DNA of 64,000 nt from JBAPUB01 sp049282455 (GTDB lineage Bacteria; Actinomycetota; Actinomycetes; JAHEKZ01). The stretch lies in contig JBAPUB010000029.1 of NCBI GenBank assembly GCA_049282455.1, forward strand, positions 5,408-69,407. The letters are read 5' to 3'. Below the pieces are notes generated by a model, which saw nothing but the letters and a program-made list of their open reading frames with translations, ran no database searches and was not told the DNA's origin. Within the stretch, counting starts at the first letter, position 1; each line of letters starts with the position of its first letter. Positions 1 through 7,828 of the stretch are shown here, piece after piece. A program made the position numbers and the translations under genes.

Positions 1-411
1 AACGGCCACGGCAACGTCACCGCCGCCAACCGCTACCTGCTCGACCTGCTCCGCACTGCTGCGGGTGCCGTGATGGAGCCCACCGAGCCCGACGCGTGGC
101 CGGCTCCTCCCGTCGATGACCCAGCACCGGACTCGTTGCCGCAAGCCTGGACGGCGATGGTGGGTCTCTATCGCTCCTACAACCCGTGGGCTCCGACCCT
201 GCAGGTCGCCGGCCATGCCGGGGGGCTGCTGCTGGTCGACCCGGTGGACGGCACGGGCGAACGGCTCGTACCCGTCGACGACACACGGTTCGCGCCCGGT
301 CACGCCGGTTCCCCGGAGCTGGTCTCCTTCGACGTGCTGGTCGACGGCCGCTACCTGACGTTGGACGTCTCCGGCGCGACCTACGCGCGGGTGCGTCGGC
401 CCATCGGCTGA
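1..411 (+). CDS. Serine hydrolase (beta-lactamase-like), 3' end only
   Basis: This reading frame is open from the first base of the window, so the gene starts upstream and only the last 136 codons are seen. The visible part begins NGHGNVTAANRYLLDLL and ends with a beta-rich segment including GLYRSYNPW and FDVLVDGRYLTLDVSG. That pattern resembles the C-terminal end of class C beta-lactamase-related serine hydrolases, where a G-H-G-like motif precedes a lipocalin-like tail. The catalytic SxxK motif would lie outside the window, so the family call is an inference from the tail alone. An internal ATG at 70 is not taken as the start because coding continues upstream of it. The gene converges with the thiolase gene 22 bases away. 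Confidence 0.55.
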   Translation, partial: NGHGNVTAANRYLLDLLRTAAGAVMEPTEPDAWPAPPVDDPAPDSLPQAWTAMVGLYRSYNPWAPTLQVAGHAGGLLLVDPVDGTGERLVPVDDTRFAPGHAGSPELVSFDVLVDGRYLTLDVSGATYARVRRPIG

Positions 412-433
412 ACCGCCCGGTTGTTGTGCGCGC

Positions 434-1600
434 TCAGTCGACGGCGAACAAGGTGGCGTTGGCCTGGCCGCCTCCCTCGCACATGGTCTGCAGGCCGTAC
501 CGGCCGCCTGTCTGCCGCAGGTGGTGCAGCAACGTCGTCGCCAGCCGAGCACCCGACGCACCGAGCGGATGCCCCAAGGCGATCGCCCCGCCCCGCGGGT
601 TCAGCTTCGCCGGGTCGGCTCCGGTGTCGGCCAGCCAGGCCAGAGATACCGGCGCGAACGCTTCGTTCACCTCGTAGGCATCGACGTCGTCCAGCCGGAT
701 CCCTGACCGTTCCAGGAGCCGTTGGGTTGCGGGGATCGGACCGGTCAGCATGGCCACGGGGTCGGACCCCACGACCACCGTCGTGTGCACGCGGGCCAGT
801 ACCGGCCATCCACGATGGGCCGCCACCGTGGACGTCGTCATCAGCAACGCCGCGGCACCGTCGCTGATCTGGCTCGACGACCCGGCCGTCACGACCCCGC
901 CGTCACGAAACGGGGTCGGCAGCTGTGACAGTCGCTGCGCCGTGGTGTCCCGGCGAATGCCCTCGTCGGCAACGACCACGCGACCGTCGGACAGCGGGAC
1001 CGGGACGATCTCGTCGGCGAAGGCGCCCGCGTCGGATGCCGCTGCCGCCTTGCGATGGGACTCCAGTGAGAAGGCATCCAGCTTCTCGCGGCCCAGACCC
1101 CACCGGGCTGCGATCAGCTCGGCGCCGACCCCCTGGTCGAACGTCGTCGTTCCAGCCGAAGCCAGCGCGTCGGCGTAGCGCGCCCGGACGGCCGTGCCGA
1201 ACGGGTCGGACCCCGCGGCGGACGATCCGAGTGGCACGCGAGACATCGACTCGACGCCACCGGCGACGACGAGGTCGTACTGGCCGCTGACCAGGCCCGC
1301 GGCCGCAAACGCCAGGGCCTGTTGGCTCGAGCCGCACTGCCGGTCGATGGTGACACCAGGGACCGACTCCGGCCAGCCGGCCGCCAGCACGGCGCTGCGC
1401 GAGATGTTGCTGGTCTGCTCTCCGGCCTGGGAGACACAGCCCCACAGCACGTCGTCAACCTGTGCGGGATCCAAGCCGCACCGCTGGGCCAACGCGGTGA
1501 GCACCACGGCCGACAGGTCGACCGGATGCACGCCGGAGAGCACCCCGTTACGACGTCCGACCGGTGTCCGAAGCGCTGCCACCACGACCGCATCTCGCAC
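434..1600 (-). CDS. Acetyl-CoA C-acetyltransferase (thiolase family)
   Basis: The product is a thiolase of about 388 residues that condenses or cleaves acyl-CoA in fatty-acid or acetoacetyl-CoA metabolism in the cytosol. The nucleophilic cysteine is in DRQCGSSQQ (Cys89), the histidine in GHPLGASG (about 344) and the second cysteine in CEGGGQAN (about 374), so the full catalytic set is present. Two GTG codons compete as start. The upstream one at 1606 sits only one base after a GGAGG, while GTG 1600 has normal spacing and is chosen. The gene follows the rhomboid gene by a few bases and probably shares its transcript. Whether it is degradative or biosynthetic cannot be told from the sequence. 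Confidence 0.9.
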   Translation of the reverse strand: MRDAVVVAALRTPVGRRNGVLSGVHPVDLSAVVLTALAQRCGLDPAQVDDVLWGCVSQAGEQTSNISRSAVLAAGWPESVPGVTIDRQCGSSQQALAFAAAGLVSGQYDLVVAGGVESMSRVPLGSSAAGSDPFGTAVRARYADALASAGTTTFDQGVGAELIAARWGLGREKLDAFSLESHRKAAAASDAGAFADEIVPVPLSDGRVVVADEGIRRDTTAQRLSQLPTPFRDGGVVTAGSSSQISDGAAALLMTTSTVAAHRGWPVLARVHTTVVVGSDPVAMLTGPIPATQRLLERSGIRLDDVDAYEVNEAFAPVSLAWLADTGADPAKLNPRGGAIALGHPLGASGARLATTLLHHLRQTGGRYGLQTMCEGGGQANATLFAVD

Positions 1601-1613
1601 GATCACACCTCCG

Positions 1614-2507
1614 CTACTGGATGAGCGAGCTGCACTTGCTGGTCAGCTGGGGCGCGTCGACGCACGACTGGATCTCGTTCGTCCGCCACACGGTGAGTCC
1701 GACGCAGACCGCGACGATGGCCACGGTGGCAGCGACCGAGGCGGCCACGCGCTTGGCTTGAGGGGCGTAGACCATGACCGCGGTGAGGATGGTGCCGGCG
1801 ATGAGCCCGCCGACATGCGCGCGCCAGTTGATCCCGGTGCCAGGAATGAAACCGATGACCAGGTTGATCGCAATGATCGCAATGACGCCACGCACATCCA
1901 TCCGGAGCCTCAGCGCGAGGACGAAGAACGCCCCGAAGAGGCCGAAGACCGCTCCCGACGCCCCCACCGAGGGCGAGAAGATGGGGTCGACGGCGTAGGA
2001 GAGCACCGAACCCGCAAGGGCGCTCACCAGATAGACCGTGAGGTAGCGGGAGCGACCCAGCCGAGGTTCGATCGCCCCTCCCACCAACCACAGCGCCATC
2101 ATGTTGAACAGCAGGTGGGTCACGCTGACGTGCAGGAAGGCCGAGCTGATCAGCCGCCACCACTCCCCCGCAGCGACCGGAGCACCCATCAGCCAGAAGC
2201 GCTGGGTGAACGAGCCGCCCATGACCTGCTGGGCGAGGAAGAGAACCACATTGACGGCCAGCAGCACCTTGGTGACCAGCACCGGGTCGCCATGAACGCG
2301 ACCACCGGCGACCGTGCGGCCGACCTTGGTCGTGCGCGCAGCCTGCTGAACGCACTCCGGGCACTGGAAGCCGACCGGCGCCTCGCGCATGCAGTCGGGG
2401 CAGATCGGGCGCTCGCACCGTGTGCAGCGGATGTAGGTCTCACGGTCCGGATGCCGGTAGCAGGTCGGCGGAACCTGCGTCGGCTGCGAGCCGGTCGAGT
2501 CACTCAC
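1614..2507 (-). CDS. Rhomboid family intramembrane serine protease with N-terminal zinc-finger
   Basis: This 297-residue polytopic membrane protein is predicted to cut transmembrane substrates within the bilayer. Residues 16-52 hold a Cys/His-rich B-box-like zinc motif (CYRHPD, CTRCERPICPDC, CPEC). The rhomboid core follows from about residue 78, with the serine in GASGAVFGLFG (Ser184) and the histidine in WRAHVGGL (His231) forming the catalytic dyad. The WWRLISSAFLH and HLLFNMMALW segments are family signatures. The start is GTG with GAGG upstream. It lies 18 bases after the cyclophilin gene and just before the thiolase gene, so an operon is likely. Substrates are unknown. Confidence 0.93.
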   Translation of the reverse strand: MSDSTGSQPTQVPPTCYRHPDRETYIRCTRCERPICPDCMREAPVGFQCPECVQQAARTTKVGRTVAGGRVHGDPVLVTKVLLAVNVVLFLAQQVMGGSFTQRFWLMGAPVAAGEWWRLISSAFLHVSVTHLLFNMMALWLVGGAIEPRLGRSRYLTVYLVSALAGSVLSYAVDPIFSPSVGASGAVFGLFGAFFVLALRLRMDVRGVIAIIAINLVIGFIPGTGINWRAHVGGLIAGTILTAVMVYAPQAKRVAASVAATVAIVAVCVGLTVWRTNEIQSCVDAPQLTSKCSSLIQ

Positions 2508-2525
2508 AAGGCCTCGACGGGTCGG

Positions 2526-3056
2526 TCACCCGGCCACACGTTCGATGGCGACGGTCTCGACCACCACGGGCGTCACGGGTCGGTCACCCGCGCCGGTCGG
2601 CGTCGCGACGATCGCATCGACGACGGCCCGACTCTCGGCGTCGGCCACGACCCCGAAGATCGTGTGCTTGAAGTTCAGCCACGGCGTGGGGGCCACCGTC
2701 ACGAAGAACTGCGACCCGTTCGTGTTCGGCCCGGCATTGGCCATGGCCAGCAGGTAGGGCTCGGTGAACTGGAGCTCAGGGTGGGCCTCGTCGGCGAAGG
2801 TGTAGCCCGGGCCTCCCGTGCCGGTTCCGAGGGGGTCCCCACCTTGGATCATGAAGCCCGGGATCACCCGGTGGAACTGGGTGCCGTCGTACAGCCGTGC
2901 GTTGGACTTCTGGCGGGTCCGCGGGTCGGTCCACTCGCGGGTTCCCTCGGCCAGCTCGACGAAGTTGGCCACGGTCTTCGGCGCGTGGTTGGGGTACAGC
3001 TCGAGTCGGATGTCGCCCTGGGTGGTCGTCAGGGTCGCGAACAGCTGCTCAGCCAC
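2526..3056 (-). CDS. ppiA: Peptidyl-prolyl cis-trans isomerase, cyclophilin type
   Basis: The 176-residue protein is a single cyclophilin domain catalysing cis-trans isomerisation of prolyl bonds during protein folding. Signatures seen are FHRVIPGFMIQGGDP, NTNGSQFFVT and LNFKHTIFG, which include the Arg, Phe, Gln and His positions of the active site. There is no signal peptide or lipobox, so it should be cytoplasmic. The start is GTG (VAEQLFATL). The length is normal for the actinobacterial PpiA found near gyrA. It is the first gene of the run into rhomboid and thiolase. Confidence 0.95.
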   Translation of the reverse strand: MAEQLFATLTTTQGDIRLELYPNHAPKTVANFVELAEGTREWTDPRTRQKSNARLYDGTQFHRVIPGFMIQGGDPLGTGTGGPGYTFADEAHPELQFTEPYLLAMANAGPNTNGSQFFVTVAPTPWLNFKHTIFGVVADAESRAVVDAIVATPTGAGDRPVTPVVVETVAIERVAG

Positions 3057-3119
3057 GGTACCGGCCTTTCGGGAACGGGAACTCGACGGCCAGATCCTCG
3101 CACAGGCACCGGTGGAGGC

Positions 3120-3938
3120 TCACTGCAGCGCCTTCGCGAGAAAGCCGAAGGCGGTCAAGGTCTGGTCGTTCCAGAACACCCGAGTGTGCGCCCCCGGGGT
3201 GAACGACGTGACGGCCGGGTCCTGGGGCAGGCCGTCGACCAGTGACGTCACGGCGCCGTAGAAGGGGTCGTCCAGCCCGCACCACACCCCGAGTCTCGAG
3301 CTATCGAGCCGGTCCGCCGCGGCAAACACGGGGTCGCCCACCGTCACCGCCGGGCTGAACGCCGCCGTCGCCCTCGCCCAGTCGGGTGCCACCTCGGCCA
3401 GGCGCAGGGCCCCGTAACCACCCATCGACCAGCCCCACACGGCTCGACGCGACGCGTCAAAACCACGATCGCTCAGCCACTGCGGGAGCTCGTGCATCAC
3501 CATGCCGCGGGGGTTGTCGCCACCGGGCTGCGGCTCCCACTGCAGCAGGCCACCGTCGGCACCGGCCAGCGCGAACGGGGCAGCCCCACTCTCGACGGCA
3601 GCGGTCAGGAACCGGCCGAACCCGAACGCCTGGTAGTCGGGCGGCCGGGCACTGGCTCCGTGCAGGATCACGACGACTGGAAGGCCCGCGCCGTCGCCGT
3701 AGCCGGCCGGCACCGCGGTGAAGAGCGAGACGTCCGTGCCGCGCTCGGCCGAGGCCACGACCTCGAGGGTCACTGTCCCCTCTTCGGCGTCGGGGACGTA
3801 CGGGTCCGCACCCAGCCCGACGCGTTGCTTGAGTCGGTTAGGCACCTGAGGCCAGCCCCAGACACCCGCAGCGGCCGCAGCGGCCAACCCGGCACCCCCG
3901 AGCAGGACGGCCCGACGGGTCACGTTCTCGTTCGTCAT
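3120..3938 (-). CDS. Tat-exported esterase-like alpha/beta hydrolase
   Basis: The 272-residue product begins with a twin-arginine signal (TRRAVLLGGAGLAAAAAAG, residues 7-25), so it is probably exported folded. An esterase-D-like fold follows, with the oxyanion segment VVVILHGAS (88-96) and the nucleophile elbow GWSMGGYGAL (Ser171). A likely acid lies in CGLDDPF, and the histidine in GAHTRVFW near the C-terminus completes a triad. This resembles the mycolyltransferase/esterase superfamily, but the substrate cannot be assigned. It stands alone, 62 bases from the cyclophilin gene and just upstream of tRNA-Ala. A run of five Gs precedes the ATG. Confidence 0.85.
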   Translation of the reverse strand: MTNENVTRRAVLLGGAGLAAAAAAGVWGWPQVPNRLKQRVGLGADPYVPDAEEGTVTLEVVASAERGTDVSLFTAVPAGYGDGAGLPVVVILHGASARPPDYQAFGFGRFLTAAVESGAAPFALAGADGGLLQWEPQPGGDNPRGMVMHELPQWLSDRGFDASRRAVWGWSMGGYGALRLAEVAPDWARATAAFSPAVTVGDPVFAAADRLDSSRLGVWCGLDDPFYGAVTSLVDGLPQDPAVTSFTPGAHTRVFWNDQTLTAFGFLAKALQ

Positions 3939-3982
3939 GACCCCCCGATTCGCACGAGCCTGCGTTAATCACGCACCGAGAG

Positions 3983-4055
3983 TGGAGACGAGGGGACTTG
4001 AACCCCTAACCCCCGCCTTGCAAAGGCGGTGCTCTGCCAGTTGAGCTACGTCCCC
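3983..4055 (-). tRNA. tRNA-Ala (anticodon TGC)
   Basis: A 73-base cloverleaf is read on the minus strand. The acceptor GGGGACG pairs with CGTCTCC with one G-T wobble. The D-arm AGCTCAACTGGCAGAGC, anticodon loop TTTGCAA and T-arm GGGGTTCAAGTCCCC are all recognisable. The anticodon TGC decodes GCN alanine codons. The 3' CCA is not encoded and must be added by the CCA-adding enzyme (pcnA in this window). A tRNA-Ile/tRNA-Ala pair downstream of gyrA is the usual actinobacterial arrangement. Confidence 0.97.
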
Positions 4056-4061
4056 GAGCGG

Positions 4062-4226
4062 TCAGCGCAGGTCGACGACCGGCGCCCCGGACTCCGGCGA
4101 TGTGGAGACCTCGTCGTCGAAGATCGCCTCGTTCCAGAGGTCCTGTTCGGCCTTGTCCTGCTGGACCTTGCGGTAGATGGCATAGCCGGCGGCAGCGGCT
4201 ACCGCGAGGATGAGCACCTTCTTCAC
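4062..4226 (-). CDS. DLW-39 family small protein
   Basis: A 54-residue ORF starts at GTG 4226 and reads MKKVLILAVAAAAGYAIYRK followed by VQQDKAEQDLWNEAIFDD. The first 18 residues form one hydrophobic helix and the rest is acidic, with the D-L-W motif that names the DLW-39 family. The family is a conserved actinobacterial protein of unknown function found beside the tRNA-Ile/tRNA-Ala pair, and the position here matches. A GGGAG precedes the GTG. A longer in-frame extension would run through tRNA-Ile sequence and is rejected. It is probably membrane-attached; no catalytic residues are seen. Confidence 0.85.
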   Translation of the reverse strand: MKKVLILAVAAAAGYAIYRKVQQDKAEQDLWNEAIFDDEVSTSPESGAPVVDLR

Positions 4227-4277
4227 GGGGAACTCCCTCAGGGATCGGTCGGTCGTGGTCTCGGCGGGTGCCGGGGG

Positions 4278-4352
4278 TGGGCCTAGGTGGACTTGAACCA
4301 CCGACCTCTTCCTTATCAGGGAAGCGCTCTAACCGAGCTGAGCTATAGGCCC
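4278..4352 (-). tRNA. tRNA-Ile (anticodon GAT)
   Basis: A 75-base cloverleaf on the minus strand has acceptor GGGCCTA pairing perfectly with TAGGCCC. The D-arm is AGCTCAGCTCGGTTAGAGC, the anticodon loop CTGATAA and the T-arm GGTGGTTCAAGTCCACC. The GAT anticodon decodes ATC/ATT isoleucine codons. CCA is not encoded. It is separated from tRNA-Ala by the small DLW-39 gene. Confidence 0.97.
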
Positions 4353-4431
4353 GTGCGAAACCAAGCCTCGGAAGGCTACCCCACGTCCAAAACCGTGCCC
4401 AAACTCGCGGCATGCGTCGGACCTGGTCACC

Positions 4432-5196
4432 CTACGGCTCTTCGCTGACGGTGATCTCGACCCCGCCGACCAGACTGGCTGCCAGGTTGTACAGGAAGGC
4501 ACCGAGCGTGGCGAGGGCGGTCACCAGCACGATGTCGACGGCCGCGACGACCAGCGAGAACATGAAGACACGGCTGAACCCGAAGATCTCGGTGATCGAC
4601 ACAGCACCCTGCCCCACGAGGTCGTCCACCGTGCTCGTGACCGAGCTGAACACCCCAGCCACCGCGAGCAGACCCCACAACAACATGATCGCCACCACAG
4701 AGATGACCGCCAGGGCCACCGACAGAGCGAAAGCCATTCGCATGACGGTCCAGGGGTCCAGGGTGCTCACGGTCAGCCGAGCCCGGCGCGTGCGCTGGAC
4801 GGGGACGCCGCCCCCGGACACCGTCACAGCACCACCGGGAAGGATCGTGGCCGGACGGGTCGGGCGTGAGGCGGCTCCCGCCGGCTGCGCTGGCGGAGCC
4901 GGGTGTACCGGAGGGGCTGGCTGAGGGGTCGTGGGTCTGGTTGTCGGTCTCGGCGCGGGCGTCGAAGGCGTCGTCGACCTGGACGTGCCCGAGCTCGGCG
5001 AGCCCTTGCCCGGTGCTTGCTTCCCCGATGGTGGGGGCCCCGATGGTGGGGGCCCCGATGGTGGGGGCCCCGATGGTGCAGGCTTGGACGCGGCGGGTTG
5101 GGGCGTGCTCGGCTTGGGCGTGGTGCGTTTTTGCGTGCTGGGCTTGGGGGTCGTGGGCTTGGGCGGGCGTCCGCCGCTCCCCGACGACGCCATCAC
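4432..5196 (-). CDS. DUF3566 domain-containing membrane protein
   Basis: The 254-residue protein has a long disordered N-terminal half rich in Pro, Lys, Ser and Thr (residues 1-125), with repeated PPPSG units. A DUF3566 core follows (about 135-250), with two hydrophobic segments, one around ALSVALAVISVVAIMLLWG and one around VFMFSLVVAAVDIVLVTAL. DUF3566 proteins sit directly downstream of gyrA in actinobacteria, and their function is not established. The start GTGATG overlaps the gyrA stop (GTG 5196, or ATG 5193), which suggests translational coupling with gyrase. The disordered tail suggests a cytoplasmic interaction arm on a membrane anchor. Confidence 0.9.
   Translation of the reverse strand: MMASSGSGGRPPKPTTPKPSTQKRTTPKPSTPQPAASKPAPSGPPPSGPPPSGPPPSGKQAPGKGSPSSGTSRSTTPSTPAPRPTTRPTTPQPAPPVHPAPPAQPAGAASRPTRPATILPGGAVTVSGGGVPVQRTRRARLTVSTLDPWTVMRMAFALSVALAVISVVAIMLLWGLLAVAGVFSSVTSTVDDLVGQGAVSITEIFGFSRVFMFSLVVAAVDIVLVTALATLGAFLYNLAASLVGGVEITVSEEP
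5023..5082 (-). repeat. 15-bp tandem repeat encoding PPPSG units
   Basis: The plus-strand unit CCCCGATGGTGGGGG is present three times exactly (5023-5037, 5038-5052, 5053-5067), followed by a diverged fourth copy (5068-5082). Because the unit is five codons long, copy-number change keeps the DUF3566 frame and only lengthens the proline-rich linker. Slippage-prone repeats of this kind often vary between strains. Confidence 0.9.
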
Positions 5197-7775
5197 TGCG
5201 CTCCGTCGGTCGGCGGTTGGGCCCCGGACCCGTCACCCGTTTCGGGGTCGGCGGCCTCGTCGGCACCCTCGAGGTCGTCAGCCTCGGCAGCGTCGTCGGC
5301 GTCGTCGGCGTCGTCGGCGCTCTCCGCGTTGCGAGTCACGGCCACGACGGCGTCTCCCTCGGCGACGGTCGTCAACGTCACACCCATGGTGTCTCGCCCG
5401 GTCGCCCGCACCTGGTCGACAGACGTGCGAATGACCTCACCACTGGCTTTGATCGCGAAGAGCTCGTCGGTCTCGTCGACGACCAGAGCGCCCACGAGTG
5501 ACCCGCGCTCCTCGTTCTGCAGCCGCATGGCCTTGACACCCAGGATGCCTCGGCCCTTCGGCGTCCACTCCTCGACGGCGGTCTTCTTCGCGAACCCCCC
5601 GTCGGTGACGGTCACCACGTAGGAGCCCGGGCGTACGACATCGGCAGCCAACAGCTCGTCGTTGGCGCGAAAACGCATGCCGATGACGCCTTGGGTCGAG
5701 CGTGCCATCGGACGCATCGTGTCGTCGTCGGCGTGGAACCGAGCCGACTGCCCCTTTCGGGACACCAGCAGAAGGTCGTCGCTCGCGTCGGTCAGCATGG
5801 CAGCGATCACCTCGTCGCCGTCACGCAGGTTGATCGCGATGACCCCACCACTTCGGGGCGAGTCGTACTCGACCAGGCGTGTCTTCTTCACCATGCCCCG
5901 TCGCGTGGCCAGGACCAGGTAGGGGGACTGCTCGTAGTCACGCAGGTCGACCACCTGGGCGATCGACTCGTCGGGCTGGAGGGCCAACAGGTTCGCCACA
6001 TGCTGTCCGCGGGCATCGCGTGCTGCCTCGGGCAGCTCGTAAGCCTTGAGCCGGTAGACCCGCCCTTGGTTGGTGAAGAACAGGATCCAGTGGTGTGTGG
6101 TGGTGGTGAACAGCCGCTCCACGATGTCGTCGAGCTTCAGCGCTGCGCCACGGACGCCCTTCCCCCCGCGGCGCTGGGCCCGGTACAGGTCGGACTTGGT
6201 CCGCTTGGCGTAGCCGTCGCGGGTGATGGTGACGACGATGTCCTCTTCGGCGATGAGGTCTTCCATGGACATGTCACCGTCGGCGGCGATCAGCTGCGTG
6301 CGCCGCTCGTCGCCGAACTTCTCGACGAGCACGGCGAGCTCGTCGCTGACGATCGCGCGCTGCCGGTCCTGACTCGCGAGGATCGCCTGCAGCTCGGCGA
6401 TCTGCTCCTCGATCGCGGCAAGGTCGTCGACGATCTTCTGCCGCTCGAGTGCAGCGAGACGGCGCAGCTGCATGTCGAGAATCGCCGTGGCCTGGACTTC
6501 GTCGATGTCGAGCAGCGCCATCAAGCCGCCCCGGGCCTCCTCCGCGCTCGGCGAGCTTCGGATCAAGGCGATCACGGCGTCGAGCTGGTCCAGAGCCTTC
6601 GCCAGCCCGCGCAGGATGTGGGCCCGTTCTTCGGCCTTGCGCAGCCGGTAGGCCGTGCGGCGCCGAATCACCTCGATCTGGTGCGTGACGTAGTGGCGGA
6701 CGAACTCGTCGAGGCGCAACGTTCGAGGGATTCCGTCGACCAGCGCCAGCATGTTGCAGCCGAAGGTGTCCTGCAGCTGAGTGTGCTTGTAGAGGTTGTT
6801 CAGGACCACCTTGGCGACGGCGTCGCGCTTCAGCACGATCACCAGTCGCTGGCCGAGCCGCTCGTTTCCCTCGTCACGAACGTCGGCAATGCCGGCGATC
6901 TTGCCGTCCTTGACCAGGTCGGCGATCTTCAGCGCCAGGTTGTCCGGGTTCACCTGGTACGGCAGCTCGGACACCACGACACAGGTGCGGTTGTTGATCT
7001 CCTCGACCTCGACCACGGCCCGCATCGTGATAGAGCCGCGGCCCGTCCGGTAGGCCTCCTCGATACCGGCCCTGCCGACGATCAGCCCGCGGGTAGGGAA
7101 GTCTGGCCCCTTGACCCGTTCGAGCAGCGCGGCGAGCAGCTCGTCCGATGACGCCTCGGGGTGCTCCAGCAGCCACTGAACGCCACTGGCCACCTCACGA
7201 AGGTTATGAGGCGGAATGTTGGTGGCCATGCCGACGGCGATGCCGGAGGCGCCGTTGACGAGCAGGTTCGGGTAGCGACTGGGCAGCACGTTGGGCTCTT
7301 GCGCGCGGCCGTCATAGTTCGGCGAGAAGTCGACGGTCTCCTCGTCGATGTCGCGCATCATCTCCATGGCCAGTGGCGCCAACCGCGCCTCGGTGTACCG
7401 CATGGCCGCGGCGGGGTCGTTGCCCGGCGAGCCGAAGTTGCCGTTGCCGTCGACCAGCGGGTAGCGCAGAGACCACGGCTGGGCCAGACGCACAAGGGCG
7501 TCGTAGATCGCCGAGTCACCGTGCGGGTGGTACTGCCCCATGACGTCGCCCACGACGCGAGAGCACTTGGAGTAGCCACGGTCGGGGCGGTAGCCGCCGT
7601 CGAACATCGCGTAGAGCACCCGCCGGTGCACCGGCTTGAGTCCGTCGCGAACGTCCGGGAGCGCGCGGCTCACGATGACACTCATCGCATAGTCGAGGTA
7701 CGAGCGGCTCATCTCCGACTGCAGCTCGACCGGCTCGATGCGGCCGCCCTCGGGTGGGAGCGTGGTCTCGGTCAC
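5193..7775 (-). CDS. gyrA: DNA gyrase subunit A
   Basis: The 860-residue GyrA is the DNA cleavage-religation subunit of gyrase, which introduces negative supercoils. The catalytic tyrosine is in AAMRYTEARL (Tyr127). The quinolone-determining region reads HPHGDSAIYDAL with Ser88 and Asp92, the usual drug-sensitive residues. The GyrA box QRRGGKGVRG is present in the C-terminal beta-pinwheel. The extreme C-terminus is an unusually long Asp/Glu/Ala-rich tail (DDADDADDAAEADD), known in other actinobacterial GyrA as a variable acidic extension. The start is GTG (VTETTLPPEG). It follows gyrB by 53 bases and overlaps the DUF3566 start. Confidence 0.99.
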   Translation of the reverse strand: MTETTLPPEGGRIEPVELQSEMSRSYLDYAMSVIVSRALPDVRDGLKPVHRRVLYAMFDGGYRPDRGYSKCSRVVGDVMGQYHPHGDSAIYDALVRLAQPWSLRYPLVDGNGNFGSPGNDPAAAMRYTEARLAPLAMEMMRDIDEETVDFSPNYDGRAQEPNVLPSRYPNLLVNGASGIAVGMATNIPPHNLREVASGVQWLLEHPEASSDELLAALLERVKGPDFPTRGLIVGRAGIEEAYRTGRGSITMRAVVEVEEINNRTCVVVSELPYQVNPDNLALKIADLVKDGKIAGIADVRDEGNERLGQRLVIVLKRDAVAKVVLNNLYKHTQLQDTFGCNMLALVDGIPRTLRLDEFVRHYVTHQIEVIRRRTAYRLRKAEERAHILRGLAKALDQLDAVIALIRSSPSAEEARGGLMALLDIDEVQATAILDMQLRRLAALERQKIVDDLAAIEEQIAELQAILASQDRQRAIVSDELAVLVEKFGDERRTQLIAADGDMSMEDLIAEEDIVVTITRDGYAKRTKSDLYRAQRRGGKGVRGAALKLDDIVERLFTTTTHHWILFFTNQGRVYRLKAYELPEAARDARGQHVANLLALQPDESIAQVVDLRDYEQSPYLVLATRRGMVKKTRLVEYDSPRSGGVIAINLRDGDEVIAAMLTDASDDLLLVSRKGQSARFHADDDTMRPMARSTQGVIGMRFRANDELLAADVVRPGSYVVTVTDGGFAKKTAVEEWTPKGRGILGVKAMRLQNEERGSLVGALVVDETDELFAIKASGEVIRTSVDQVRATGRDTMGVTLTTVAEGDAVVAVTRNAESADDADDADDAAEADDLEGADEAADPETGDGSGAQPPTDGAQ

Positions 7776-7828
7776 GGGCTAGGCGTTCCTTCCGGGGTGG
7801 GCCGGCGGCGACGGTTGGGTCGGTCGCG

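Noticed and set aside
1194..3245. Long plus-strand frame of more than 680 codons across thiolase, rhomboid and cyclophilin
   Set aside because: Composition is Arg/Asp/Gly-rich shadow sequence of three certain genes on the other strand.
4227..4301. Longer N-terminus for the DLW-39 gene
   Set aside because: It would overlap tRNA-Ile; the GTG at 4226 gives the family length.
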